Source of the DNA: Arthrinium phaeospermum
Taxonomy: Eukaryota > Ascomycota > Sordariomycetes > Amphisphaeriales > Apiosporaceae
DNA length: 64,000 nucleotides
Reading direction: 5' to 3'
Assembly (NCBI GenBank): GCA_006503535.1
Contig: QYRS01000003.1
Location: 1,054,001-1,118,000 of the forward strand
The position numbers and the translations under genes are program-made. The notes below the pieces were generated by a model. The model did no database searches. It worked only from the letters and a program-made list of their open reading frames with translations, and had not been told where the DNA came from. This document shows, in pieces, positions 1 to 11,685 of the stretch (within the stretch, counting starts at the first letter, position 1; each line of letters starts with the position of its first letter).

Positions 1-970
1 TGGCGACGTAGTCGTCGACGAACTTCTGGGTCACCTCGCAGGCGTCCAGGAACTCTTTGCTGATGTTCCAGTCGGCCAGGCGCCCGAGGCGGCACCGGCG
101 GGCGAGCTCGGTCTGCGAAAGCTTGAAGGCGGCTGCGAATTGGGCTGAAGCCACTTGGCTGTCGTTGTTGGTCAGGGTGTTCAGAGACTCGCCAAATAGC
201 ATCTCGCTGGCGGAGTCGAGTGTCTAGTCAGTCATGTTAGTCGAGGAGGCTGCGGAAGTATATGAGTGCAACTGACCATGCATTGAAAGAGCTCTTTCAG
301 ATTTACGGGTGTCTTGCCATCCTTGGGGATCCGGGCTAGCATATTTTGGAAATGCACCTCAAATGATTCGAGATCGGCCACCTGGTCGCGGACGAAGTTT
401 GGTCGCACCCTATAGCGAAACACGGTCAGACCTTGAACCAATTCTAACGGAAGCCCGATGACTGGAGCTGCTTACAGAGCGCGTGCTTGCTCCCACTTTG
501 CGCCATCACTGGTGAAGATGCCATGCCCCATAAGGGGCTTAAAGTTGTTGTATCCTACATAGAAGAGTAAGAATCAGCCTACACACTAAGAACAAGCTAT
601 GGCCAGTATACTAACTGTCAATGCCCACGCCGAAGCTGTGGAACTGAGTAGCCAGTATGGCCTGGATATTCTTGGGTTCGCATGTCCAGTAGAAGTCATC
701 GAGCAACACTCTGCTCTTGAAGGTATACGCATTCTCCTCAAACCTCGACCTCATGTACTCCAGGAGGGTGTGATTGGTAAGATGGCGCTCTAGCTTGAAT
801 AATATGCCGATGCCGAGAGGGTCGAGCCAGGTGATGAGCTTGTCCATGGGCGCGGGCTGACACCCGTTCGCATTGGCGAAGCTTCGATCGCGAAGCCATG
901 CCCTCAGTTGTCTGGCTAGCAGATACAGGGCAAAAGCACCTGCTGCAGCTAGAAGATAGATGTTGGCCAT
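1..970 (-). CDS. Cytochrome P450, CYP52-type, 5' part (runs off left edge)
   Basis: N-terminal ~263 residues of a P450 resembling the CYP52 family of n-alkane/fatty-acid omega-hydroxylases of the ER. Exons by GT-AG splicing: 970-616, 554-476, 409-277, 223-1; all three junctions keep frame and rebuild a continuous protein. The first ATG is taken at 970 because an earlier in-frame codon at 997 is GTG. Residues ~5-20 form an N-terminal membrane anchor. Diagnostic stretches are RFEENAYTF, then YNNFKPLMGHGIFTSDGAKW across the first junction, VRPNFVRDQVADLESFEVHF after the second, and LDSASEMLFGES after the third; these are the B-C and I-helix-proximal signatures of CYP52. The haem-binding cysteine loop lies beyond the edge and cannot be checked. 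Known for the family: terminal hydroxylation of alkanes and fatty acids with a reductase partner. The actual substrate here is not deducible. Confidence 0.9.
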
Positions 971-997
971 GTCTCGATATGTCGTAGTGGTCACCAA

Positions 998-1495
998 AAC
1001 ATAGCGGTTTCAACGAGGAATGAAAATAGGTCTTGTTCATTCGCACCCATTATCTTGTCGTGTGTCTTCAATTTCTCTATCACTCTACCAAGCGGCCCAT
1101 CCCCAGACGCCATCGAGCTGCGGTGGACCGACGATAGAGTCCCTGTATCCAACGCAAACGTAATGGGCTATCATCATCTGGGGAAATCTCGAAACGCACC
1201 CACATCTCCCCCACGTCCAGAGACCCCTGCCCCTTGTAAAGTAGAACCCCTGCCCGTATCCCTGTCCACAACCCTTGTCTCTCCGCACTTGAAGAAGCAG
1301 GGATCAAATAAAGTTTTCGTGGAGACCAATATTCAGCAGCAAGAGTCAGCAATAGTCCACAGTGGATCTTCACGCGGGCGATTCTTGGTGTAAAAGACGG
1401 TGAATGCGACAGCATCGGTTGATAGTCGTACCAAGACGGCCACTCCCGTTGTGGTATTCCATACAGTGCGGCAACTTCAACGTTTCAGATGAACT
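998..1495. other. Intergenic, P450 promoter side and trehalase 3' flank
   Basis: About 500 bases between the divergent end of the P450 and the stop of the trehalase. Overlapping small open frames occur on both strands, but none shows a recognisable domain. No RNA gene or repeat was seen. Confidence 0.5.
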
Positions 1496-4400
1496 CTAAA
1501 CCGCACCAAGAAGCGCGAATTCCGCCACCGTTGCACCAACCCCATCCTCGACCCAGCACCCCTCGACCTGGAGCCGGGCGAACTTCCCACTCCACACATC
1601 ATCCCCGACTGCGATCTCGGTGGTATTGCCAGCATATGGGACGACTGGCGAGTCAAGCTTCCATGGTTGCGTGATCGTGATCTTGGCGTCCCTGACAATC
1701 TCACGCGTGGCATTTGGTTCGTCAAAGGTGGAGCTGTTGGACAGCAGGACCCGCACGCTCTTCGGGGGCCGCATGCCAAAGCCCAGATGGACCGACTTGA
1801 GGCGGGTTGGAGCTAGCGATTGTGTGTCGATGGTCAGAGAAGCTGTTTGGTTGCTCGAAACGGGCTGCCAGACCGTCCCCGCATAGCCATCGGTCGCAGC
1901 AAAGGGGAACTGTCCAGGCGAGTAGGCCTCGTCAGACTTGGCATCGAGGCACTGGAGGACATTCCCAGCGACGCTGAGATTGGTATGTGGTGCACGGTTC
2001 TTGACAGTAGCAGTTTTGTTGATGGCTAAGTGAATAGTGTAGCCATCTTGGTCACCTACGTTGCGACCAATTGTAATGGGCATATCGACCGCGCCGTACT
2101 GGTCCGGCACTAAGCCGTCGAACAAGCTTGCATCGTATCTCGTGATGTTGGTGTGCGTCTGGTTCATCCAGAACTCGACCACGGCTCCGTTATAGAACTG
2201 AATAGGAGACTTGAAATGCTGCAACTGGGGCGGTAAAGAGGGTAGCACCACGAGGTTGGTATCCGTCACCTTCAGTCCGAGAAATCCTGCCGTGAATGTC
2301 TGCAGCAACCCGCCGTGCCCTGTAAGAAAAGGAAACGCCGGATTGATGTCTTGGCCTGTAAGAGGATCCTTGACAGAGGGGCGGTCGACTTGCTGCTCTG
2401 AGAACTGGTACCAGGGCGCTCTGACATACGGTTGGAAGGACTTGACCAAGAAGGTCCAGAACGCGCAGCCAGACTCGGTGAGGGTGTTTGCTGCAATGGC
2501 GTAAAGACCCCAGGTCATCGCCGGTCCGTTGGGGTCTTGCCGCACCGAGTAGTAATCCATCGCTAGACGCCGCTTCTCCGTAGAAAAGTTATGTCTGTAA
2601 TCGAACGGGAAGTGCGACAGGATGACGTCCGCTTGCTTGGACACGATGGAGTTCGACATGCCTCGGAACTCCAAGACGACGCCTTCGTCTGACGTGGGCA
2701 TTGCCATATTCTCCGACTGCTGGATCCATTTGGCATCCACGGGGATGCCAGCCTGCTGTCGAAGCTCGGACGCTGCTTCAAGAACAACACTGATAGCTGA
2801 CGAGGTGAAGGACCCGTCGGTAACGTACATGTAGTACTCGTCTGCGTCGGTCATGATGTCGATGCCCCAGGTCAAGGTATCGTTGCGGTACGTCAGGGTC
2901 TCGCTAAGCCCCCTTGCTACTCCGTCTATGACCCCTAGTGCGCCACTCTTCTCGAACCAAGCCCTGTCGCCGCTCGTGTTCTTGCCCATAAGCAAGCTCA
3001 ATGCGATGTCTGCATTCAGATGGTACTGGTACATGACACAAGGACCAGTATTGTTGTAGCATTGTCCGTACCGTCCGCTTGTCCAGGGGTAAAGCATGCT
3101 GCCGACCTTCAGTCCATGTCGCTCGGTGTTCTTCTTAGCCTCGTTGGCTCGGTTGATCCTGTACTGGGCGAACTGTCGAGCGAGTCGCGGATGGGTTGCC
3201 TGAGTAGGAGGTGCCATGAACATCTCGGCGTCCCAAAAGATCTTGCCCCCGTACGTCTGAGAAGAGAGGCCCCCTACGGGCAACGAGCTGCAAGCGATGC
3301 ACCTCTCCGGGTGTGAGTCCACATCCGAGTTCCATGGTAGAAGGTTGGTGTACAGGTAGTAGGCGGAGCTGATCGCAGTGATCTGCAGTGTCTGTACGAT
3401 GGGATCTTGGGGCATCTCTCCTGTAACAGGGTCACGGAAGTCGGCCACGGTATGGCTGTTCATCAATCGAGAGACTTCCTGTCGGTGTTTGACACGGGCG
3501 GCTTCATAACCTAGTGCCTTTGCTTGCCTGGCAACATTGACAGCGACAGCTTCGGCCGCATCCCCGAAATGGTCTGACGAACCCACGCCGATATATTTGC
3601 GTATCTCTGCAGACTTGACACCAGGGCGTATTGCGTATTCCTTACTGAACTTGGTGGCAGCAGCTCCATTGAGAGGTAGCATGGGAAACATATGTGAGGG
3701 AGAAGAGAGGTTGCTTCCGAGGGAGGCTGCGGAAGTGTCGTTGTAGAGCAAGTCGCCGTCAAGGGTGGACACGACATAGGCAGCCGTGATATCGACGCCT
3801 ACGGGCGATACAGCAGACATAAGCTCCAAAGTACCTGGTACATAGTGTGTTCTTGACGGGGTGGTTCGGAGGGCGCTTCGACTGTCCAGCTTATCGATGA
3901 TCTTCACATTGTCAAAGCCCGAGGCGCTTGTAAGCGACAGTTTGACGGTTGCTAGCTGCCTCTCGGCGAGGGACAAGAAGGACTCGTACTTGACAGAGAT
4001 GGTCTTATTATTGGTGCAACTGGGTGGGTGCCATTGGTATGACCATGTGGCGATGCCTTCTTTGCTACATAGGTAGAGGTCAATTACTGCATCGATCTAT
4101 GGGAGGACTGCTACTCACAAGGACAACTCTGACTCGAAATCAGTGATTTCCGCCAGGTCGGTTGACCCATCTAGCAAATCGCCGCAAGCCTCAACAAGGA
4201 GGTCCGTGAAATGGGGTAGGCCGGAGATGAAGCTTTCGCCGCGGGGGTCCACTTCGTCGGTGCTTGGCTCGCTGCCCCAAAAGCCGGTGGTAGTTGCGAA
4301 TGTCCTCCGAGGCTTGCTGTACGACGGCCACCCCTCGGAGTCATTGTACCGACTGAGCTCGAAGAAGGGGCCGAGAGAGCCTTGAGCAATCCCTAGGTAG

Positions 4401-4629
4401 CTAATAGTAACATGACGTCAGTATGCGGCCGACCTGGGATACGTGAGACGGAGGGAGGTTCCTACCCGTTCGATTGTGGCGCCCATGCTGCGAAGGTCCC
4501 CGGCAGTGGTACAGTGGACTTCAGCGTCCATGTGGCATCGTCCCACGAAACCCAGTCTGCAGGAAGGTTGAGTGGCGTTGCCGATATTACATTAGCAGCT
4601 GCAAGCAGTGATACGAGGAGTCGTTTCAT
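1496..4629 (-). CDS. treA: Secreted acid trehalase, glycoside hydrolase family 65
   Basis: Extracellular or cell-wall/vacuolar trehalase that splits alpha,alpha-trehalose to two glucoses. Three exons, 4629-4466, 4400-4119 and 4064-1496, add to 3015 nt in frame, giving 1004 aa, the usual length for fungal acid trehalases (Ath1/Atc1/TreA). Residues 1-17 are a signal peptide (MKRLLVSLLAAANVISA). The N-terminal domain opens with SNGYLGIAQGSLGPFFELS, the typical NGYLG entry motif. The (alpha/alpha)6 core has GGKIFWDAEMF at ~421-431, LYPWTSG at ~473-479, HLNADIAL at ~497 and DADEYYMYVTDGSF at ~555-568, where Glu558 matches the GH65 general acid in DEY-H/Y. A C-terminal beta region with many N-x-S/T sites may be F5/8-type-like. 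The Cys-rich exon 3 start (WSYQWHPPSC) joins seamlessly to exon 2. It is oriented tail-to-head with the P450. The gene looks intact. Confidence 0.93.
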
Positions 4630-6215
4630 CGCGGCATGTAAACGCTTTGGTGGTTCAAATAATGATAGGGGTCACTGGCTGAAGCCTTGAGTTGCCCAGC
4701 CTAGAATGACATCTAGAATCGCATTAGCAACATGCAGAGCGGAGGTAGAGTGCCTGTCTGATACAGGTCTGGGAGCAAGCACTTCGACTAAGACAAGCTG
4801 CAACTCCAGGGAATCGAGTGGTAGGCAATCTGACATGTCCCACGCAACCGGATTCCCAAGACCATAGACCGTACTTGGGGAGAAAGGCTCGGCATTCCCA
4901 TGCAAACATCGTGGGGCTTTGGTGTTCTGCACAATGACTCGTTGGGAAGACCATCCCCAGGGCAATGGACCCGCAGACCCCTGTAAGCATCCTTCATCCC
5001 TGTTGATTTTGTTGACCCTTGTAGGAACCCAAAGAGCAGCCATTTGGCAATCGCCAAGAAAGGGTTGGCCACGCCAAGAGCCGACGGATCAATTTCAAAG
5101 CAAGCCTTTTGATTTTGAAGCGGTAACAACATACAGAGGAGTTGAATGAGAATGTGTGTGTGAGCCTAAGTATTGATGATTTGAGACCAACGCTAGCATA
5201 ACGATTGCAGTGTGAAGCATAGTTGTCAATCAAGATAGGCTAATGTACATATCAAGCTACATTGTTGTCATGCTGTAAATACCGTTGGCTTCGCCGATGT
5301 ATGGGAATCATTGACACGAAGGCTGCGCCCTCGTGAATGTCTGCCAAGTCTCGCGAGCTATCAGTTGCTACATCGCGGTCATAGCCATTGTAATATCCAT
5401 ATAAACCCTGTGTTGAAGAGAATACAACGACGGAGGATAGAATGTTCCGGGGAAATCAATGTTGGATTGGTCCTGCATCGTGGGAGCTGAAAGTGAGTTT
5501 CCTGTTCTCATGACATGTGGACGACCTGATGAGGTTCTGCTAGAAGCGACGATATCAGCCACCCATGGCTTCCGAATGCTTGATTGAATGAAAGACATGT
5601 ATCAGGGCCATAGACTTATCCAAGACGGGCAGAACACAAGGGCACCTCAATTAAAGCTTTGGGCACTCGTCGTCGGATGACGGGGTACCTTTATCTCGCT
5701 CGCTAATATTATCGAGGCTCGACTCGAATGAAACTTCATTAACCGACCATCACTTCTACACACAAAGTGCGCAGTGGTACCAACTAGACCTGTTGAATGG
5801 ATCTGGGTTTCACCATTTCTTCCATCATTATTCCCATCCCTCGTGCGTTGTCGAGGATCTGCTCAGAGATCACACTGGAAAGCCTAGGCTTCGTCGTCGT
5901 CACGTCAACCTCGGGTGAATAACTTCAATGCTGTCAATTTTCTAAACAAAAAAAAAGCAGCAACCCGCTTTTACTACGAAAATTTCCCATTCGAGAGGCA
6001 AGTACGACGGCAACTCAGATTCCATTCATCCTCAAAATTGGTCACCACCCTCTTTCACTGCCAACAACAAACCTCTCACCCCAAAGCAGCAACCCAAACC
6101 ACATCGCGGACAAGATTTCTTTATCTGCCATCCTACATTATTATTCCCTCGACCTCTTTCATTCACGACTACTCGAGTAAACATACTCATCTTCAAGAAA
6201 GTAACCACTTTCACC
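4630..6215. other. Intergenic between divergent trehalase and Myb-like gene
   Basis: Shared upstream region of two divergent genes. Several short open frames but none with a recognisable product. The last ~300 bases before 6216 are pyrimidine and CA rich (for example a run of A at 5947-5955) and look like a fungal 5' leader. No repeat or RNA gene was seen. Confidence 0.5.
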
Positions 6216-6783
6216 ATGCCGTCATCAACCGACAACAAGAACCCGCCCAAGGCGACAGGCCAGCCCAAGGCGACCGACCTGGAAGCCAGATTCTTCCTCA
6301 TCATTCTCTCGAACTGTATGTCCCATCCCTACAAGCTCGCCAAACTAGTTGAGACCAACTAACCATTCATGCTACAGTGAAGAGCCCTCCCCAGGTTGAC
6401 TGGGACAAGGTCGCTGTACAGGCTGGCTACAACAATGGCCAAACTGCTGCGGTAAGTCAACAATTCATCAGAATTTCTTACTATACCCTGCCAAGGACAT
6501 GGTACTGACAAGTGATACGTATTAGGTTCGGTTCCGCCAGATTAAGAAGCGCCTAGGCATCGATACTGGATCGTCCGCTGCTCTACCTTCCAAGGTAACA
6601 AAGCGCGTGGCCAAGCGCGCACCCGCCACCAAGGCAACTAAGCGAACCAAGGTTTCGCACGATGGCATGGACTCCGATGATGACGACGACGGCAACGGCT
6701 CCCCTCTGGAGAAGAATCTTATCAAGGTCGAGGATGAGGACAAGAAGTTCGATGTCAAGGACGAAGAGTTTGACGAAATCTAG
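6216..6783 (+). CDS. Small Myb/SANT-like nuclear protein 1
   Basis: Three exons, 6216-6315, 6378-6451 and 6526-6783, give 143 aa. Residues ~21-70 (DLEARFFLIILSNL ... VDWDKVAVQAGY ... VRFRQIKKRLGI) form a three-helix Myb/SANT-like fold of the kind found in many short fungal proteins; the single Trp in VDWDKVA sits in the second helix. It is followed by a Lys/Arg-rich stretch (VTKRVAKRAPATKATKR, likely nuclear targeting) and a strongly acidic tail (DSDDDDDG, KVEDEDKKFDVKDEEFDEI). The start is chosen because the context is TCACCATGC and because both introns have consensus GTATGT/GTAAGT donors and CAG/TAG acceptors that keep frame. Role is probably chromatin or transcription, but no target can be named. 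Same architecture as the proteins at 11686 and 13934. Confidence 0.85.
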
Positions 6784-7180
6784 GCCGGCGGTCAGGACCG
6801 AGCTCTAGGGAAGCAGCAAGCTCTACTACTTGCGATCTGGAAGGGCTTCTCACAGGACGATGGAGGTTTGGTTCATAGTTGCGGTTGATGATTACCTGCG
6901 TTTTGCGATTTAGTTTATGATACCCCCGATCCACAGAGAGGACAATTCGTTCAAATCCGTAGAGAATACATTATCTTTATCGAGTGTTTGGTGAATCTTC
7001 ATATTTGTGCAGCGGTGACCAGGCCCAGATTGCAGAAACCGCATGTATGCTGATTTCATAAACCTCTCTACGTAAGAACTCAGGGCCCCATCGCCATAAG
7101 TGGATGACTCCGCTACTCTTCAATACATACAGAGACCCAAGACATGCGTACCTACACCATTACTCGCTTGACTTAGGTAT
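6784..7180. other. Convergent 3' flanks
   Basis: About 400 bases between the ends of two convergent genes. Nothing but presumed 3' untranslated DNA was recognised. Confidence 0.5.
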
Positions 7181-8322
7181 CTAGCCAAGCTTTACGTCCG
7201 CGAGTGCAAGCTGAACCCGTAGTATCTTGGACTTGAGACCAAAATTTACCTCGAGCATACCTCCGTTCTCCGTGGCCAGTTCGTCCTTCAAACCACCACG
7301 GGGGATGGACTGAAAGCTGTGTTGGAACAAGAACGCCAACTCGGCGGCTGTCTCGGCCAGGTATCGGGTGCTCGCCCGCTTGTCCTCCTCGATGCCGGCG
7401 AGGGCCCAGAACTCGTCCCAAAACAGGTCCTCCATCTCCCGCCAGCAAGCATGCTCGGTAATCGAACCGCCGTCGCCGCGGAAGGTCCTCAGGGAATTCA
7501 ATATAGCCAAGTCTAGACCGAAAACGCCAATAGTGGACCTCGTCCAGCCGACGATGCCGGTAATGGCAAAGGTGTTGCTGTCTAGCAGGATATGGCGGTC
7601 GGAGAAGTTCCCATGGGTCAGAACCCTGGGCCATTCCCTGGTTTGGCCAAAGAGGGCCGGTAGGCTGTCTTCGATCCTAGCAACGACGACATCCACAGAT
7701 GGGAATAGCTTAGAGGACTTCAAGAGGCCCAGCCGACGTCTGACTTCGGACTCGTCGATTCTGAAATCGTCGTCCTTCATAAGCGACATGGCGTTCCAGT
7801 TCGCGACGTCGGACAACGGCTTCCACCAGCTTCTGGCGAAGTATCTGCGAGGTAGTTAGCCTATGAAAAGTGAAAAGCGAGTAGCATATCATTTACGTAC
7901 CCTGCAAGATCTTTGTAAAATTTCGAAATCTTGTGCTTGTCTTCGAGCTTGGCTTCGGTAACCCGTGGGTAGAGTTCGTACACCGGGGCGCCCGGGAGGT
8001 AGCTCAACCTGTACACGATCAGCCCTTCAGCCCCCTCACCGACGTTGCCACAATACGACACATCGGGTATTAGACGACCATGGATATCTTTGGCCAGGTT
8101 GATAACCCTGCTGTCCAAGATACTCCCCCTTTGTCGGAACGACAGGATAGACTTCGTGGTACACTCAACAGTGTAACTCGAGGAGCCCTGAATGCCTGCC
8201 GCCTGAGCGATACAGCCGTTGCCGATGATGTTGCGGGCTACTTCATCGCATTCGATTCTGGAAGTGCTCTCCCTCTTGTCGAAAAAGGACTCAATAGCCT
8301 CTTGGTTCAGTTCGGAACCCAT
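7181..8322 (-). CDS. APH-fold protein (aminoglycoside/choline kinase-like), probably catalytically dead
   Basis: Two exons, 8322-7901 and 7844-7181, joined in frame (GTACGT donor, CGCAG acceptor) to 361 aa. The C-terminal half carries the Brenner-motif region LTHGNFSDRHILLD at ~216-229, followed by FAITGIVGWTRSTIGVFGLD. This lines up with the APH-family pattern H-G-D-x4-N followed by I-D-W. In this copy the catalytic Asp is Asn220, the metal-binding Asn is His225 and the second metal-binding Asp is Gly240. From family knowledge such changes should abolish phosphotransfer, so this is either a pseudokinase or a decaying gene; the frame itself is intact. Fungal APH-like genes are highly expanded and mostly of unknown substrate. 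Convergent with the Myb-like gene at 6216. No regulatory site was seen. Confidence 0.8.
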
Positions 8323-9589
8323 TTTATACGATTTTGAGGTAACAAACTTGGAATAAGGAAGTAGAAGACGCTGGATGTCGGAACTGAGGAAGGCTGCATG
8401 ATTTTAGTATGCATAATCCTTTCTTTGATACCGGTGAGATGGGTTGCTTTTCCCATCGAACAGAAAGGGTGAAAGACGAGGTAGTTTTCACTGGCAGAAT
8501 GCAAAGCGACTTTCCATCAAAGCAATCAGGACAAACACTCCCTAATACAAGCAACAACGGATATTGGTATCCGTCATGATCAAGAAAGAGATGCGTCATG
8601 AAAGACTGCAGGAAGACCATAGAGTCGCAGCTTGCAAACGAATTGGGTCCTGTCGCATCTCCATAATCCAACATTGGGGGCCGGCCCCAAGCTTCCAGGT
8701 CAATGACCGGGCTGGAAACTGCCAACCAAAGACACTGGGCGTTGCAACTTGGCGACCCCAGCCCTGTAATGAACAATGATTGCCTCGCGTGACGCATATA
8801 TATCAAAGCAAGCGGTTGAGGATGCTTTCCACAGACAACTGGTTGGTCAATCTCGGGTGCACTGTAGGTATCTCTTGGCCTGCGACGACATGCTGCGTCC
8901 TGAGCGCACGGGCCACCAGCACGCGAGCTGCAGCAGCAGTTCGATTGCTTGCGACTGGCAGCAAAGCACCCATTTGGATTGGTTCCTTGTCGCATCTTAC
9001 TCTCAATACGGCCATGTCTTGGAGCATCAGAAACGCTCAAGTTGTTGCAATTCCGAACCAGCCAGGCCAGTGAAGCATTGCCCTCTGCAGGCTAGTTGAA
9101 CGGTTCCTGTCCCCTTTTGCAGTCGTTGGTGCAGTCGCCACGGCCAGCTTGCTCTTTCCAAATTCCCCAGAGAACCCCGCTACACGTCAAAGGAGGGGTG
9201 GACGGCAGCCATTTATCAATACCACCTTCTTGAGCACAGTTGAGCTTTGGTTGTCACAGCGTCGCGCCCTTTTAGATTCATATCACCGTTTTACCTTGTC
9301 GTCTCCATCTCATGTTGTTCCTACTTCCCTTGGCCTTGGTCTTTGACGGTCGGCAGCCGCATTAGTCACACCCGATGCCCACAACTGGGACCACCCATGC
9401 ATTCTAGCGTCCGACTCTGTAAAACTCTGCCTCAAGCTCGGCCATTCTCACGCCATCAAGCAACCGACACGATGCTATTCATGGTCAGTCACGACTCAAA
9501 CCTCCACACCGTCCCACCGCGCCCCATCCCACCGACAAAGCTTTTATCATAAGCGCCCATAAGGCACCCTGATTTCAACAACAAGATCT
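8323..9589. other. Gene-poor stretch upstream of APH-like gene
   Basis: A 238-codon open frame lies on the minus strand here, but it is Cys/Ser-rich low-complexity text without domain, promoter context or introns, and is rejected. Nothing else is supported. Confidence 0.45.
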
Positions 9590-9709
9590 GCCTGGTTAGC
9601 TCAATCGGTAGAGCGTGAGACTCTTATATGACGCCTCATCTCTTCCAGAGTTGACGGCCGAGTTAAAGTGGCTATCTCAAGGCTGCGGGTTCGACCCCCG
9701 CATCGGGCT
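9590..9709 (+). tRNA. tRNA-Lys(CTT) with 47-nt intron
   Basis: The 5' half GCCTGGTTAGCTCAATCGG has the A box, and the 3' half ends in a B box (GGTTCGACCCC) and T arm. The acceptor stem GCCTGGT pairs with ATCGGGC (two G-T wobbles), discriminator T9709. The anticodon loop is C-T-CTT-A (9621-9626) then A at 9674; the anticodon stem TGAGA pairs with TCTCA. The intron is 9627-9673, immediately 3' of position 37, the canonical place for eukaryotic nuclear tRNA introns. Intron length is above the usual 10-25 nt. A run of five T at 9755-9759 is a likely Pol III terminator. Confidence 0.93.
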
Positions 9710-9754
9710 CAATTCCTGATGCTTCTCGTAACAACGAGATTATCTGAACTTCTC

Positions 9755-9759
9755 TTTTT
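9755..9759 (+). terminator. Pol III T-run terminator of tRNA-Lys
   Basis: TTTTT about 46 nt after the mature tRNA end; it is the first run of four or more T downstream of the gene. Confidence 0.6.
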
Positions 9760-10910
9760 GCTTCTGTGCCTGCTTTTTGCGATCGGGACGGGTCCAGGGC
9801 GCTTGCTGCCTGAGTTGGAACATTGACCATTATCCTTTTTTGTCTGGGTAAGTAGGTGTGTTAGGGAGGTTCAGCGTGGTTAGCGACGTACAGGCCCGGC
9901 CCCCTTTTTTTCAACCTAGCTGTCGCGTCTTCGTTTTGATGTGATAACGTATGCGACTGTGAACATTTGCGCGTAGACATCATCCCCATCCTAGCCCCTG
10001 GTGTATGAGTAAAGTCTAGCTAGCCCCAGGCTCGCGGGCATGATCGTAGCGGCACCCAGAGTAGCTGCTGTAGGTGCTACAGGATGGATTGTGGGTGGCT
10101 CTGAAAGACACATGCTGCCTCGCAGCTGCTCCATAGATCTGCATGTCGCATTTGGTTCATGAGATACCAAGACACAAATCGCGAACCAGAGAAGACACAC
10201 ACACACATCCTCAAGCTGCAGTTCAGGCTTGCTAGTAACTGGCGATATCTTGAATCGTTCTCATGCCCCTGGCAACGAGTATTCTTCTACCCAATGAGAT
10301 TTTCTCCAACCCCTTTGATGCTTCTTTTCTATTGAGAAAGGTTCAACTTTACTGAAGTTGTAGGCATCTGTCGACCATTGTATATCTAGCATTGATAAAG
10401 TTGGTGAAGATGGCACCCGCTGCCGTGGGATTCAGGCAACCGCTCCCAGGTTACCCTCCCAGGTTACCCTGCCTACATGTTACTTGCCGACAAAGACATG
10501 GCCCCCAGGGCAGACTTAGAAGCAACTGGCGTCCCCCAGAAGACCAGCGCGTGAGAGCTTTGTCCCAGGTAAAGGGCTCATAGGCACACATCAAAGCAAG
10601 GAAGTCAGTCTTCGTCAACAAAAGACGGTCAAGTGACATGATCTCCATGACAATCTTTGTATTAAGTATGAACATCTATAGAAAGAGAAGGGCAGCTTGG
10701 CGACAAGAGATCTGGCGACAAGACATCTACCAACATGTCGGGCGATGGATATATCAAGGGTGACTTGGGGTGGTGTCGGTCATCTCTGATCCCCATCAAC
10801 CCGCCAGCCGACATGCTCTACTGATACTGCGTGTGCTCTGTCGCGTCGAGGGCAGTGGTTGTCTTGGAACACCAAAGGATCTCCAGCAGAGCCCTCCTCC
10901 AGCTACAAGC

Positions 10911-10987
10911 CAACTGCAAGCCAACTGCAAGCCAACTACAAGCCAACTATAAGCCAACTACATGCCAACTATATGCCAACTACAAGC
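10911..10987. repeat. 11-bp tandem repeat, 7 units
   Basis: Seven head-to-tail copies of CAACTGCAAGC with single-base drift (CAACTACAAGC, CAACTATAAGC, CAACTACATGC and so on), bordered by partial units. The unit equals about one helical turn. It lies ~700 bp upstream of the Myb-like gene at 11686. Confidence 0.9.
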
Positions 10988-11174
10988 CAACGAGTGATGA
11001 AACCGTCTTTGACCGTCTAACGTGTGCTGGGTAGTAGCCAACTACCAAGCCCAGTGTTTGTTCGAAACCGCTGACCAATTCTTAACGTGCCTTCCCGGGG
11101 TAATTGAATGTTATGATATTGCACCTGCGCTTTCCAGCAATATTGTCCCACGCAGCCGTACCAGCGACCTCGCC

Positions 11175-11288
11175 AATACCAGGTTCACCGCCGAATACCA
11201 GGTCCACCGTCGAATATCAGGCTCATCACCAAATTTTAGGCTCATCGCCAAATTTCAGGTTCATCGCCGAATACCAGGTTCATCGCCG
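11175..11288. repeat. 19-bp tandem repeat, 6 units
   Basis: Six head-to-tail 19-bp units of the form AATACCAGGTTCATCGCCG, each with a few substitutions (AATATCAGGCTCATCACCA, AATTTTAGGCTCATCGCCA). It sits 400 bp upstream of the gene at 11686, between it and the 11-bp array. Confidence 0.9.
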
Positions 11289-11685
11289 AGACAACAGCTT
11301 TTACGAGAACATCGTCCTCTACCCTTTTGCTTAGTCGACGACGCCGAGAAGCTAAACCCGTTGCAGCTGTCACTTGCGGACCGAAATCATCTGGTCACTA
11401 GGGCTCCACTACCGCAAGAGAGGTCCTCTGTCCACACACCACAATCAGCCTGGCCACGATAGTTTGGACACTGCAGCTACAAAAGCAACCTTCCCCCCTC
11501 AACCAAAGCAATTTCTGGACTTCCAGTTGTCAAACCTCCCAGAACTCTCAACCTTACCCTCACCCAGCCAAGTTCCGGCGACACACGTTGACATATCAAC
11601 AACATCTTCTTCTATCCTCTTCAACACCCACTTCTCTCTTCCTCAACACCCACTTTACCTTAGCATCATCCAGACAACCGTCAAG

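Larger units (their letters stand above)
9760..11685. other. Long upstream region of Myb-like gene 2
   Basis: About 1.9 kb without a supported gene apart from the two tandem arrays. A 13-base direct repeat (CCCAGGTTACCCT) occurs at about 10446-10470. The last ~200 bases are CT-rich with TCAAGATGC at the start codon and look like a 5' leader. Confidence 0.5.

Noticed and set aside
1080..1415. Overlapping ~110-codon frames on both strands near 1.1-1.4 kb
   Set aside because: Mutually overlapping, no recognisable product, located in the gap between two well-defined genes.
8324..9040. 238-codon minus-strand open frame
   Set aside because: Cys/Ser-rich, no domain, no plausible start context, composition unlike the neighbouring genes; probably chance.
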